Shown one piece after another: positions 31,501-40,575 of a DNA stretch of 64,000 nt (position 1 is its first letter; the number at the start of each line of letters is the position of its first letter). The notes beneath the pieces are model-generated. The model ran no database searches and had not been told where the DNA came from. It saw nothing but the letters and a program-made list of their open reading frames with translations. The stretch is from Gammaproteobacteria bacterium (GTDB lineage: Bacteria; Pseudomonadota; Gammaproteobacteria; Pseudomonadales; UBA5518), in NCBI GenBank assembly GCA_016705365.1, contig JADIYI010000008.1, positions 2,108,001 through 2,172,000 on the forward strand, written 5' to 3'. A program made the position numbers and the translations under genes.

Positions 31501-32693
31501 CAGCCCCCCTCCGGAGCATGCGAGCCGGCGCTGGCGGGCACGTCGCGATCGAGCACAAAGGCGTGCGCCGGATTCCAATGCAGTTTGACCGCAGTGCCGG
31601 GGGCAAGAACCCGGCGCGCGCCCGTATTCTGCTCGAATACCGATAACTCCTGCTGCCAGGGCATGCGCACCAGATACTGGGTGCTGACGCCAACGAAGCT
31701 GGTGTCGGATACCACCCCACCCTCGATGACATCGAGTTCATCGCCCAGCGTATCCGTGGCTTCGGCAATGCCGACTTTTTCGGGCCGCACCCCGAGCCAG
31801 ACGCGCCCCGCCGTGGCGCTGGCGCGCGATTTGGAAACGCCGAGCCGCGTGCCCGCGACATTGAGCACCAGGCGCGCGCCGCTGGCATCCACTACCTCGG
31901 CTTCGAGCAGGTTGGATTGTCCCAGGAAATTCGCCACGAACGTGGTGCGGGGATTTTCGTACAGTTCGGCGGGCGTACCCAGTTGCTCGATGACGCCCTT
32001 GTTCATCACCGCAATGGTATCGGCCATTGTCATCGCTTCTTCCTGATCGTGCGTGACATGCACAAAGGTCAGGCCCACTTCGCTCTGGATGCGCTTGAGT
32101 TCGATCTGCATCTGGCGGCGCAAACGCAGGTCAAGCGCTCCCAGCGGTTCATCCAGCAGCAGCACTTCGGGTTTGTTGATCAGGGCACGGGCCAGCGCCA
32201 CGCGCTGCTGCTGACCGCCGGACAATTGAGCGGGTTTCTTTTTGGCATGGCTTTCCAGTTCGACCAGCGCGAGCATGTCGGTGACCTGCCGGCTGACATC
32301 CTTCACGCCGCGCCGGCGCAGCCCGAAGGCGACATTGTCGGCGATGCTCAGGTGCGGAAACAGCGCATAGCTCTGAAATACCGTGTTGACGGGCCGCTTG
32401 TAGGCTTTGACTCCGGCCACGTCGATACCGCCGATCATGATCCGTCCCGAGCTCGGCTGCTCGAGGCCGGCAATCATGCGCAGGGTGGTCGTCTTGCCGC
32501 AGCCCGAAGCGCCGAGCAGACCGAAGAAGGAGCCACGCGGCACCACGAGATCGAGATTTTTCACGGCGATGAAACTGCCAAAGCGTTTTGTCACACCCTC
32601 CAGCCTCAGGTCGTGGCCGGCATCGTCATCACCGGGTGAGCGTCCTTCATGTTCGCGGGCTGGCGTGTCGAGTGGTCCTGGTTCAGTCGTCAT
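31500..32693 (-). CDS. potA: Polyamine-type ABC transporter ATPase (PotA/PotG-like)
   Basis: 397 residues from the ATG at 32693. An acidic N-terminal tail (about 1-27) precedes the ABC domain: Walker A LGASGCGKTTT (about 59-69), Q-loop FQSYALFPHL, signature LSGGQQQRVALARAL (about 153-167), Walker B VLLLDEPLGALD, and the switch HVTHDQEEA. The C-terminal about 120 residues form the TOBE domain found in PotA-type ATPases. It energises import by the two permeases downstream. A 109-bp gap separates it from the binding-protein gene. Confidence 0.9.
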   Translation of the reverse strand: MTTEPGPLDTPAREHEGRSPGDDDAGHDLRLEGVTKRFGSFIAVKNLDLVVPRGSFFGLLGASGCGKTTTLRMIAGLEQPSSGRIMIGGIDVAGVKAYKRPVNTVFQSYALFPHLSIADNVAFGLRRRGVKDVSRQVTDMLALVELESHAKKKPAQLSGGQQQRVALARALINKPEVLLLDEPLGALDLRLRRQMQIELKRIQSEVGLTFVHVTHDQEEAMTMADTIAVMNKGVIEQLGTPAELYENPRTTFVANFLGQSNLLEAEVVDASGARLVLNVAGTRLGVSKSRASATAGRVWLGVRPEKVGIAEATDTLGDELDVIEGGVVSDTSFVGVSTQYLVRMPWQQELSVFEQNTGARRVLAPGTAVKLHWNPAHAFVLDRDVPASAGSHAPEGG

Positions 32694-32802
32694 GATCAGC
32701 CGCCCATGGCTTCGGTGAAATCGTGGGTATATCGCCGGTTCCTGGTCTCGTTCAATGGCATCATGGAAAAGCTCCGTGACAGCAGTTCCTCGGACGGAAA
32801 GA

Positions 32803-33861
32803 TCAGGGGTTATCCGCCAGCGCAGGCGCGATCCCCTGCATCGCCTCGCGCGCCCCCGCGACGGGGCAGATGCCGTAGACATAGGCCGCCAACCGGGCCG
32901 CCACCTCGGGATCGTAATAGTGGTTGATCCATTTTTCGGCGTTGGCTTTGTGCCGTGCGCGATTCGGAATCATCAGGTTGTCGCACCACAGCACCAGGCC
33001 TTCTTCGGGCGCCACGAAGCGAATATCGGGATTATCGAGCTGCAGTTGCGCAACATCACCGGACCACGCCAGGCAGGAAGCGATGTTGCCCGCCACCAGG
33101 TCTCCCCTGAACTCGCTGCCGTTGAAGGCCTTGATCTGGCCGCGTCGTCTCGTGCTGACCAGCAATTCGATCGCCGAGTGCCAATCGTCATCGTCGAATC
33201 GGCTTGGGTCCGCGCCCACCAACCTGAGCATGAAAGGCATGGTGTCTTCCATGTCGGACAGCAAGGTGATGCGCCCGCGAAGATCATCCCTGGTGAGCAA
33301 CTCGCCGACGCTCCCGACCTCCGGAACCAGCGCGGCGTTGTAGGCGATTCCGGTAAAACCGCTCTGCCAGGGCAAGCAATAACGGCGGCCCGGGTCAAAA
33401 ACGGTTTGCCGCAGACCTGGCAGCAGGTTGGCAGTCACGTTGGGCATGGCGGAATGATCGAGTTCCTGCAGCCAACCCAGTGCGATCATTCGTGCAGCCA
33501 GCGGGTTATTGAGGATCATCAGATCCCGATTCACCGGCTGACAGGCCCCCAGCTGGTTGAGCACCTTGGCAAAGAACAGCTGGGCGTCCGTGATGTCTTC
33601 GGTCAAATGGACCGTGATACCCGTTTGCCGCTCGAAGCCGTGCAGGGTCGAATCGGGGTCGTCGACGGGGTCCACATAGGCGGGCCAGCTCGATATGCTC
33701 AGCTCTTTCTCGCTGCCCGACAGGTCGGTGCTCGGGCAGGACTGCGGCGTCTGCCGTCTGCTGGGCGTACTGAACATCGGCAGCACCGCGGCGCTGGCGC
33801 CGAGGAACGCGGCGGCAGCGGCTGTCTTGAGCAGAGTGCGGCGCAACTGTCTGGCGGACAT
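32803..33861 (-). CDS. potD: Polyamine-type periplasmic binding protein (PotD/PotF-like), probable Tat substrate
   Basis: 352 residues. The N-terminus LRRTLLKTAAAAAF is a twin-arginine-like signal with a hydrophobic stretch to about residue 30. The mature domain begins ELSISSWPAYVDP, which matches the KTLHVYNWSDYI-type start of PotD/PotF, and has the lobes and PWQSGFTGIAYN, DNLMIPNRARHKANAEKWINHYYDPEVAA regions conserved in the family. It is the first gene of the operon. Ligand identity (putrescine, spermidine or other) is unknown. Confidence 0.87.
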   Translation of the reverse strand: MSARQLRRTLLKTAAAAAFLGASAAVLPMFSTPSRRQTPQSCPSTDLSGSEKELSISSWPAYVDPVDDPDSTLHGFERQTGITVHLTEDITDAQLFFAKVLNQLGACQPVNRDLMILNNPLAARMIALGWLQELDHSAMPNVTANLLPGLRQTVFDPGRRYCLPWQSGFTGIAYNAALVPEVGSVGELLTRDDLRGRITLLSDMEDTMPFMLRLVGADPSRFDDDDWHSAIELLVSTRRRGQIKAFNGSEFRGDLVAGNIASCLAWSGDVAQLQLDNPDIRFVAPEEGLVLWCDNLMIPNRARHKANAEKWINHYYDPEVAARLAAYVYGICPVAGAREAMQGIAPALADNP

Positions 33862-34049
33862 TGGTTAGTTTGTCCATTCACCGGGTGCAATGATTGGCGC
33901 ATTGTCCCCGCGGTTCAACGGCGCTGTCCACCCGGCCTTGGCCCTGGGGCAACTCGTGACGTCAACGTGCGCCAATTCTTGCATGATTGAAGCGGTAATA
34001 GTGGCGCAGGCGTTCTGCCTGCCAGCAGGGATGGACAGCGGTTCGGGCA

Positions 34050-34074
34050 CCGCCCATCCGCCAATCATGGGCGG
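34050..34074. repeat. Inverted repeat (CCGCCCAT / ATGGGCGG, 9-nt loop)
   Basis: Perfect 8-bp arms at 34050-34057 and 34067-34074 in the region upstream of the pot operon. It could be a regulator site, or an old terminator belonging to lost DNA on the right. There is no T-tract. Confidence 0.35.
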
Positions 34075-34137
34075 GTAGCACGCTGGCAGGCGGCGTGTAC
34101 GCGGCGCGCCCCGACGAGGGTCCTACGCTTTACACGG

Positions 34138-34209
34138 ATGAAGGCGCAGCGGCTCAAGCGTGTGTTCGGTATCGATGTGGAGAGCGGTGCGCTGCGGCAA
34201 GGCGTTGCC
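34138..34209 (+). pseudogene. Fragment of an IS91-type transposase C-terminal region
   Basis: The translated piece KAQRLKRVFGIDVES resembles the conserved AQRLKRVFxIDIExC segment just before the zinc-finger-like CxxCGG of IS91/ISCR-type transposases. The following Cys/Gly residues are scrambled by frameshifts, so only a scar remains. Identification rests on this one short motif, known from memory of the family. Confidence 0.5.
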
Positions 34210-34300
34210 CGGTCCGCCGTCAACAGGGCCGCCGGAGAGTGCGTGAGCGGTACACACGGGCGGTGCGCGAACCGGGGGGCAGGGAAGCGGCGGACTCGGA

Positions 34301-34377
34301 CAAATCGCGGGCTGGACACCCGACAGGACACCGAGCGTCAGCCGTCCCGGAGGGTTGGATTCGGTCGGGGAGGGGCT
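34301..34377 (+). repeat. Copy B of the 77-bp dispersed direct repeat
   Basis: It differs from copy A (29632-29708) at four positions and has the same orientation, 4669 bp away. It lies immediately after the IS91-like scar and 63 bp before the esterase start. The two copies bracket the polyamine operon. Confidence 0.85.
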
Positions 34378-34439
34378 TTATCCGTCCTGCTACCTACACT
34401 TAGCGTGTTCAGCCTGTTGGAGGGTGGAGAAGAATCCTC

Positions 34440-35474
34440 ATGGACAAGAAGATCATGGTACGGATTGTGATTGTCCTGCTTGCGCTGGCTGCGAGTGTGG
34501 TCAGCACGCTGAGCCTGGCCCAGGAGGGGTCGCTGCGTGAGCGCATCCGGGAGTGGCGGGCGCAGCGACAAGCCGGGCACGCGGCGCCGCGGAGCGAAGC
34601 AGACCCGAAGGCAAAGATCACGAATGCCGGCGACCATGTGTATTCGATCGATCACGACGGCATCAAGCGCGAATACAAGGTGCATGTGCCCGCCGGCTAC
34701 GACCCGGCGAAACCGACGCCGCTGCTGGTTGCGCTCCACGGTGGGGGCGGCAACATGAACTTCATGGCGTCAGACGAAAACTACGGCCTGATCTCGAAAT
34801 CGGACCGGACGGGTTACATCGTCGTGTTCCCGAATGGGTTCAGCCGATCGCCAAGCGGCCAGCTGGCCACCTGGAACGCGGGTAACTGCTGCGGTCCTGC
34901 GCGTGACAACAACGTCGACGACGTCGGCTTCATCCGGCAGATGATCGGGAATCTGTCACGGCAATTGAACATTGACCACCAGAAGATCTTCGCCACGGGC
35001 ATGTCCAACGGCGGCCTGATGGCACATCGATTGGCTTGTGAAATGTCCGGCACCTTCAAGGCGATCGCTGCCGTTGCCGGGACCGACAACACGAAGAGTT
35101 GCAACCCGAAGAGTCCGGTTTCCGTCCTCCAGATTCACGCCAGGAACGACGACCACCTGCCGTTCAACGGCGGCATGGGGCCGAAGAGCATGCGCTCCGC
35201 GGTCACCGAATTCACCTCGGTGCCGGAGTCGATTTCCCGTTGGGTCAAACGCGATGGTTGCGAAGCGACGCCCAGGCGCGTGCTCGACAAGGCGGGCGCT
35301 TACTGCGACCGGTACGCGCCCTGCAGCGGTGGTGCGCAGGTGGAGCTTTGCGTCACCGAAAAGGGTGCCCACTCCTGGCCGGGCGCGCGCAAGTGGCGCA
35401 GCAGCGAGCCGCCATCCACCGCGATCAATGCTGACGACCTCATGTGGGACTTCTTCATGGGCCTGAATCGCTGA
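34440..35474 (+). CDS. Secreted alpha/beta-hydrolase esterase (PHB-depolymerase/LpqC/feruloyl-esterase-like)
   Basis: 344 residues. A signal peptide (about 1-28, ending LAQ) and a charged linker lead to an alpha/beta-hydrolase domain with oxyanion-loop motif LVALHGGGGN (about 97-106), a second strand VVFPNGF, and the nucleophile elbow GMSNGG (Ser near 188). The charge-relay Asp is probably in HARNDDHLP (about 233-241) and the His in EKGAHSWPG (about 305-313). Cys pairs suggest disulfides. The family cleaves polyhydroxyalkanoate oligomers or feruloyl and acetyl esters outside the cytoplasm. It sits among transposase scars, so recent acquisition is possible. Confidence 0.85.
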   Translation: MDKKIMVRIVIVLLALAASVVSTLSLAQEGSLRERIREWRAQRQAGHAAPRSEADPKAKITNAGDHVYSIDHDGIKREYKVHVPAGYDPAKPTPLLVALHGGGGNMNFMASDENYGLISKSDRTGYIVVFPNGFSRSPSGQLATWNAGNCCGPARDNNVDDVGFIRQMIGNLSRQLNIDHQKIFATGMSNGGLMAHRLACEMSGTFKAIAAVAGTDNTKSCNPKSPVSVLQIHARNDDHLPFNGGMGPKSMRSAVTEFTSVPESISRWVKRDGCEATPRRVLDKAGAYCDRYAPCSGGAQVELCVTEKGAHSWPGARKWRSSEPPSTAINADDLMWDFFMGLNR

Positions 35475-35509
35475 TGTGCCCCTGGACAATCCCGGCGTGT
35501 TGCGTAGCC

Positions 35510-35662
35510 AGTGTGGTCATCATGACCGATCTCGGCTTCACCGAATGGGCCAGCGTCTTTGGCGATGCAAAGATGATCACGGCGCTGCTCGACCGGCTCA
35601 CGCACCCATGTCATATCGTCGAGGCGCGCTACGGGTCCTGGCGTTTCCGCCAAAGCGTCGAT
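35510..35662 (+). pseudogene. C-terminal remnant of IS21-family helper ATPase IstB
   Basis: The frame reads TDLGFTEWASVFGDAKM, then TALLDRLTHPCHIVE, then SWRFR. This is the well-known C-terminal end of IstB (NLGFxEWxxVFGDxKMTxALLDRLTHxCxIxETGNxSWR). The N-terminal AAA+ part with Walker motifs is missing, and the frame runs on into unrelated sequence. It is a decayed IS21 copy between two intact genes. Confidence 0.85.
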
Positions 35663-35847
35663 GCGCGGCACAACCGAAATTCCGAGCCGAAAAACGCAAA
35701 GGAGGTGAGCCTGGGGCCAAACGCGCAATACGCGGACCCGGTCTCCGATGCAGTTGACTGTGACGCAGGCGTAAACCAGCACGCTGACGCGTTCGGCAGC
35801 ACGACGCTCGAATTGATCACGTGCTGGCAGAGGGGCCGCGGCCGGAC

Positions 35848-36693
35848 ATGACGACAGTGGCCAGGATTCTGTATTACAGCGACATTCATATCGAGATCCG
35901 GGAAAAGGAAGAGCCGTCCGCATGGACCGCGATGCGGCCGCTCGCGTTCGGACCCGACCTCGCCGGTCTGGCCGGGACCGCGGACCTTCTCGTGCTTGCC
36001 GGCGATATCGGCCGCATGCGCTCACGGCGCGATGTCTCGACGCTGCATTACGCGGAGCAGGCCGCGGCGTATCTGGGATGTCCCGCGCTGGTGGTGCCGG
36101 GAAACCACGAGTACTATCGCGGTGTCTTCGAGGACGAGCGCGACGCGCTCCTCGCGGCGCAGGCCGCGGGCGTCACGGTGCTCGATCGGGGCGAGGCGCG
36201 CTACCCTTGCGGATCTGCTTCGCTGCGGGTTCTCGGCGCTACGCTGTGGACCGACTACGCGGTACTGGGTGATCCCGGGCAAGGCATGCGCGAAGCCGAG
36301 CGGACGCTCGAGGACCACCGGCTGATCACGTGCCGGGGCGGAGGGCCGTTCCTGCCGCAGGACGCGTTTGCCGAGCACCGGCTGTCGCGCGCGTGGCTGG
36401 CGCAAAAGCTGGCCGAGCCGCACGATGGGCCGACGCTGGTGGTGACGCACCATGTGCCCCATCCCGCCGCGCGCAATCCGGTTTTTGGCGCGACTTCCCT
36501 CTCGCCCGCGTTCGACAGCAACTGCGGCGATCTGATCGACGCCGCCGCCAGGGCCAAAGTTGTCGCGTGGGTCTTCGGGCACCACCACTGGAGCCTGGAG
36601 GTCGATGTGGGCGGGGTGCGTCTCGTTTCCGCGCAATTCGGGTATCCGGGGGAAAACACCGCCTGGAACGGTCCGGGCAGGCTGCGGATCTGA
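35848..36693 (+). CDS. Calcineurin-like metallophosphoesterase
   Basis: 281 residues from the ATG at 35848. Metallophosphoesterase motifs are in order: SDIH (Asp12, His14), AGDIG (about 60), GNHEYY (about 90), a HHVPH motif (about 201-205) and GHHHW (about 237-241). These bind a dinuclear metal centre. No signal peptide is present, so it is cytosolic. It resembles Icc/CpdA-like members in outline, but substrate (cyclic nucleotide, phosphodiester or phosphoprotein) is not determinable. It is bounded by IS21 and IS630 remnants. Confidence 0.85.
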   Translation: MTTVARILYYSDIHIEIREKEEPSAWTAMRPLAFGPDLAGLAGTADLLVLAGDIGRMRSRRDVSTLHYAEQAAAYLGCPALVVPGNHEYYRGVFEDERDALLAAQAAGVTVLDRGEARYPCGSASLRVLGATLWTDYAVLGDPGQGMREAERTLEDHRLITCRGGGPFLPQDAFAEHRLSRAWLAQKLAEPHDGPTLVVTHHVPHPAARNPVFGATSLSPAFDSNCGDLIDAAARAKVVAWVFGHHHWSLEVDVGGVRLVSAQFGYPGENTAWNGPGRLRI

Positions 36694-36707
36694 GCGCAAG
36701 CCGCGGG

Positions 36708-37250
36708 TCGATCCCGGAAATCGTGCTGACCGGCGAGGAGCGAGCGGAGTTGGCGAAGCTGATTCGTTCCAAGCTCACCAGCGTTCGACTGGTGCAGCGT
36801 GCGCGTATCGTACTGCTCGCCGCGAGCGTGTCGCGACACTGGCGTGCGAACGGATTGAAACCGCAGCGGGTGCGTGGCTTCAAAGTCTCGCGCGATCCGA
36901 AGTTCGTGGAGAAACTCGAAGATATCGTCGGGCTGTACATGTCGCCCCCTGAGCATGCGCTCGAATTGTGCTGCGACGAGAAGAGTCAGGTACAGGCGCT
37001 CGATCGCACGCAGCCTGGGCTGCCGCTGAAGAAGGGGCGCGCCGCTACCATGACGCATGCCTACAAGCGCAACGGCACGACCACGCTGTTTGCCGCGCTC
37101 AACATCCTCGACGCTCAGGTCATTGGACAATGTCAGCAGCGTCACACCCATGTCGCGTGGCTGAAGTTCCTGAAAACCATCGCCGTCCTGCAGAAGGTGA
37201 TTCGCGCCAATAGCCGCTTAAGTTCCAAACAGAATGAAGCACTACACTAG
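36708..37250 (+). pseudogene. IS630-family transposase remnant with internal deletion
   Basis: The frame starts SIPEIVLTGEERAELAKLIR, then RLVQRARIVLLAAS, as in the helix-turn-helix N-terminus of IS630 transposases. It then jumps to the second half: SRHWRANGLKPQRVRGFKVS, the first catalytic Asp in ELCCDEKSQ, and RNGTTTLFAALNILDAQVIG with the second Asp. The rest of the DNA-binding domain and the third acidic residue are missing or scrambled after AWLKFL. It cannot encode an active enzyme. Confidence 0.88.
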
Positions 37251-37392
37251 GAGCGGTTGCTGGCGAACACCGCGGAACTGATCGAACGTGGTGGCTTCGG
37301 CTCGCCGACCATTTTTTGTCAACGGCAGCGACATATATTTCGGCAATGACCGGCTGGAGCCGGTCGAGCACGCGTTGCTTGGCCGGGCGTGA
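37251..37392 (+). pseudogene. 3' fragment of a 2-hydroxychromene-2-carboxylate isomerase-like (DsbA-fold) gene, frameshifted
   Basis: The reading ERLLANTAELIERGGFGSPT is followed, after a six-T run, by VNGSDIYFGNDRLEPVEHAL in another frame. The combined sequence is the C-terminal signature of HCCA isomerase/kappa-GST-like proteins (GVFGxPTFxV, FGxDRLxxVExxL). One extra T in the ATTTTTTG run shifts the frame, and the N-terminal two-thirds is absent, replaced by the IS630 remnant. It is therefore a dead gene. The next 227 bp up to 37619 show nothing recognisable. Confidence 0.75.
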
Positions 37393-37619
37393 GCAGGAAC
37401 AGCCTCCAGGCGTCCCGGCTTACCGGAGAGTCGGCTCGGAACATGGCCCCGCTGTCATGGTCCAGAATTCCTGGGCTATCGACCGTCTCGACCTTGAGTG
37501 ACGGCGTTTCGGCGCACACCGCATTGCTACGGCGGGAGATGGGCTGGCACATTTGGCGAGTCTTCCGAACTGTGTGCCGGGTACGTTCAGATTCATTTGA
37601 CAGTTCTATGGAGGCACGG

Positions 37620-38591
37620 ATGAAAGCGGCGGTTGTACATGAGTTTATGGACCCTCCCGGTTATGCCGATTACCCATCGCCGAAGGCGGGAACGGATGAG
37701 GTTCTGGTGCGTGTCAGCGCCAGTGCGCTGAGTCAGCTTGTACGGGCCCAGGCTTCTGGCAAGCATTACAGCAGTGGCAGGCCGCCGCTGGTGCCGGGCG
37801 TGGATGGTGTTGGTTATCTCGAGGATGGCCGCCGCGTCTACTTCGCCTTCCCTCGTATGCCCTACGGGGCTATGGCCCAACAAACCGTGGTCAACTCTGC
37901 GAACTGGGTTGAAGTACCGGATGCGCTCGAGGATGTAACGATCGCAGCAATTGCTAATCCTGGTATGTCTTCCTGGGTAGCGCTGACCGAGCGCGCAAAG
38001 TTGCGAACGGGTGAAGCCGTGTTGATCAACGGTGCTGCAGGTGCTTCAGGCCGCCTGGCGATCCGTATAGCGAGGTACCTGGGCGCTGGCAAGATTATCG
38101 CTACTGCGCGCAACCCTGACTGTTTTCCTGATTTGTTGTCACTGGGGGCGGATCAGGTCATCCCGCTGGAGCTACCCATCACCGGCCTGAAGGTACTGTT
38201 TCGCGAGGCGATTCATGATCAACACGCAAGTATTGTGCTCGATTACCTCTGGGGGGCATCTGCCGAGGCTTTTCTTCAGGTGGCCGGGGAATATGCGGGA
38301 GCGCGTGCGCAACCGCATATACGTTTTGTGCAGATCGGCTCCATGGCCGGCACCAACATCACTTTGGCAGGTGCCTCGCTCCGCAGCTCACGCCTCGAGT
38401 TACTTGGCAGTGGGCTCGGCAGTGTTTCGCATACGGATATCGTCGCTGCCGCAGCTCAGGTATTCCAGGCTATCGGTGCGGCGCGGTTGTCCATCGATAC
38501 CGAAAGTTTCGATCTGGCACAGGTCCAGCAGGTCTGGGGGCACAAAACCAACTCTCGCATCGTATTCAAGATTGCACGGGAGCCGGCATGA
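37620..38591 (+). CDS. Zinc-less medium-chain dehydrogenase / quinone-oxidoreductase-like protein
   Basis: 323 residues from the ATG at 37620, chosen because GGAGG sits 8 nt upstream. It has a GroES-like N-terminal domain and a Rossmann domain with NGAAGASGRLAIRIA (about 139-153). Conserved catalytic-zinc ligands are absent, as in the quinone oxidoreductase branch of the MDR superfamily. It should reduce quinones, enones or related electrophiles with NADPH. Mixed codon use and its position right after the transposon scar zone are compatible with transfer but do not prove it. It is monocistronic. Confidence 0.85.
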   Translation: MKAAVVHEFMDPPGYADYPSPKAGTDEVLVRVSASALSQLVRAQASGKHYSSGRPPLVPGVDGVGYLEDGRRVYFAFPRMPYGAMAQQTVVNSANWVEVPDALEDVTIAAIANPGMSSWVALTERAKLRTGEAVLINGAAGASGRLAIRIARYLGAGKIIATARNPDCFPDLLSLGADQVIPLELPITGLKVLFREAIHDQHASIVLDYLWGASAEAFLQVAGEYAGARAQPHIRFVQIGSMAGTNITLAGASLRSSRLELLGSGLGSVSHTDIVAAAAQVFQAIGAARLSIDTESFDLAQVQQVWGHKTNSRIVFKIAREPA

Positions 38592-38676
38592 TCGAGTTGG
38601 TGGACGTCAGTGCCTGCCACCAGCAGCATCAGGCGCAGGATTGCCCCCGGTGTGGCCGAGGTGTCGCAGTCCTCGC

Positions 38677-40302
38677 TCAGCTTCCCGCCTTCAGCTCTGT
38701 CAGAAATCGGGCTGCATCGATCGCACCAATCTGCTCGGCGATCTCCTTGAGAGTGCCGGATTCACCGAGTGGCGCGAGCGGGTCTATGCCTTTGCTCACG
38801 GCCAGTTTGAGGAAGTCCTGCACTGGAGGTGTGAGTTCGAACCTCACCTGATTGCCGAGCGGGATGAAAAATGCAAGGTGGATCAGGTTCAACCCGTTGC
38901 CGTCGAGTGCCGTCGGGTTCTTGCTGCGATTGAGCATTTCCGTCGCGAGCGGAAACTGGCGGGCGGTAACCGCAAGCATCAGTGGCGTCGTGGCTTCCCG
39001 GTTCGCGATGTCCGGATCCGCGCCCGCATCCATGAGCATGGTGCCGACTTCGTGGCGTTTCTCATTCGTGACGATGCCGCCGATGTAGGTGTGGGTCTTC
39101 ACCACTTCGTGCAGCACGGTGTTTCCGAAGGTGTCCTGCTGGTTGACGGGGATGCCGGTCTCGATCATCTGCTTTGCATCCGCGGCGTTGCAGAAGCGGT
39201 CGGCACCGAGTGAATAGATGCAGAAAAACAATCGGGTTCTGCCTTCGGAATCAGCGGACTTCGGGTCCGCGCCCTGCTCGATCAGCAGCGGCAATACTTC
39301 CGAGCTGGCAAGAATGTATGGATAGGTCCAGCGGTTGGTGGAGAACGGTATGCCTGGTTGCGGCTGAAGCAGGTTCAGTCGCTTTTTCACATCGACGAGA
39401 CCTTCGTCGATGAAGTAGCGCGCCTTGTCGAGGTCCGGGCGTGCGTTGTTGAGTGCGGTTGCGGCGCCGATGTAGATCCCGGCCGCACTCATGAACGGAG
39501 CCGAGTATCGCGAGTCGATGAACAGGCTTTCGTCGTATTCGGTGACCTGATCGCGTGTGCCCTGGTTGACCACCCAGGTCCCCATCTTGTTGCCAGCCTG
39601 GTAGGTGCCTGTCTCGAGCGATGTGCCATCCTCCTTCCAGGTGCGGTACGTTCCATCCAGTGCGCCTGCGACCCAGTGCTCCTCGAGTTTCGGACTGCCG
39701 TTCAGATAGTACTGCTTGTGCACGCCTTCCCAGCCGTCGCCCTCGACCGTGGTGCCTTCCTCGACGAGGACCGTTTTGTCGCTGCCCTGCACTTCTGCCC
39801 AGGTCTTCATCGGTCCGATTGGCATGGTGCGTTCGCTGAGCGGTTGGCCGGTACAGGTGAAGTTGCGGTAGATGCCGACAGGGGAGCCTCCCGCATCGGC
39901 ATCGGACTCGACCTGCAGAGTGCCGTTTTCACACCAGGTCCGACTCGGTCCGGCAGGCATCAGTCCCCCATCGCGTGGACCGCGGGCGACGTACTTCAAC
40001 GTTTTCTCAGACTTTTTCTGTCCGTTCGGATGCCATTCTTCGATCAGACCGTTGGGGAATCCGTCCACATAAGGAACACGCCGGAGAACAAGCCCTTCGG
40101 CCGTCTTCTCCACTACGGTGCCCGTGACAACCTCGCCACCCTCCCGCAATGTTGCGGGCTGGTTGTTCAGCACGTTGGCATCGTTGATCTCGCTCATGGT
40201 GATTTCACCGCTGCCGCAGGCGGCAAGCAGCAGTACACTCAACAGGGTTGCGGTGCGGAATTGGCAAAAACAGACAGGCGAACGACCGGCAGAATGGAAC
40301 AC
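38677..40302 (-). CDS. Lipoprotein combining MORN-like repeats and ankyrin repeats
   Basis: 541 residues. The signal segment ends in the lipobox LLAACGSG, so it is probably lipidated at about Cys30. Residues about 80-260 contain tandem units of the GxxEEWHPNGQ / RTWCENG / KQYYLNGSPK / RTWKEDGTSLE type, which are MORN-variant repeats like those of bacterial toxin-antitoxin YwqK proteins. The C-terminal part (about 300-535) has ankyrin-like helices, such as LIEQGADPKSADSEGRT and LMDAGADPDIANREATTPLMLAV. The protein is a surface or periplasmic scaffold with no enzymatic motif. Its partner is unknown. Confidence 0.75.
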   Translation of the reverse strand: MFHSAGRSPVCFCQFRTATLLSVLLLAACGSGEITMSEINDANVLNNQPATLREGGEVVTGTVVEKTAEGLVLRRVPYVDGFPNGLIEEWHPNGQKKSEKTLKYVARGPRDGGLMPAGPSRTWCENGTLQVESDADAGGSPVGIYRNFTCTGQPLSERTMPIGPMKTWAEVQGSDKTVLVEEGTTVEGDGWEGVHKQYYLNGSPKLEEHWVAGALDGTYRTWKEDGTSLETGTYQAGNKMGTWVVNQGTRDQVTEYDESLFIDSRYSAPFMSAAGIYIGAATALNNARPDLDKARYFIDEGLVDVKKRLNLLQPQPGIPFSTNRWTYPYILASSEVLPLLIEQGADPKSADSEGRTRLFFCIYSLGADRFCNAADAKQMIETGIPVNQQDTFGNTVLHEVVKTHTYIGGIVTNEKRHEVGTMLMDAGADPDIANREATTPLMLAVTARQFPLATEMLNRSKNPTALDGNGLNLIHLAFFIPLGNQVRFELTPPVQDFLKLAVSKGIDPLAPLGESGTLKEIAEQIGAIDAARFLTELKAGS

Positions 40303-40575
40303 GGCAGATCCTCCGAACGATACAGGATGATCGTGCGGGCCGAATAAATCACCGTGGGCGCCGCTCGACGATCCGGGTGAAATTACGCCTGGCTGCGGAT
40401 TGGTGTCAATTCGTCGGGCTGTCGTTCCGTGGTTTTTTTCAAACCGCAGGGCAATCGGGTGACGGGGTAACGAATTGGATGTTCACAGGATGTTTCGCCT
40501 CGAGCGGTTTTGGATTACTGTTCGCTGGCTGTCCTGCATATGGACGGCGGCGCGTGCAAGTGGGAGGCTCGTACC

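Larger units (their letters stand above)
33862..34439. other. 578-bp gap holding a hairpin, transposase remnant and repeat copy B
   Basis: The region between the pot operon and the esterase gene carries no intact gene. From left to right it contains an 8-bp inverted repeat (34050-34074), a decayed IS91-like transposase piece (34138-34209) and the second 77-bp repeat copy (34301-34377). The pot-operon promoter should lie just left of the hairpin. GGAGGGTGGAGAA (34420-34432) is the ribosome-site region of the esterase. Confidence 0.5.
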
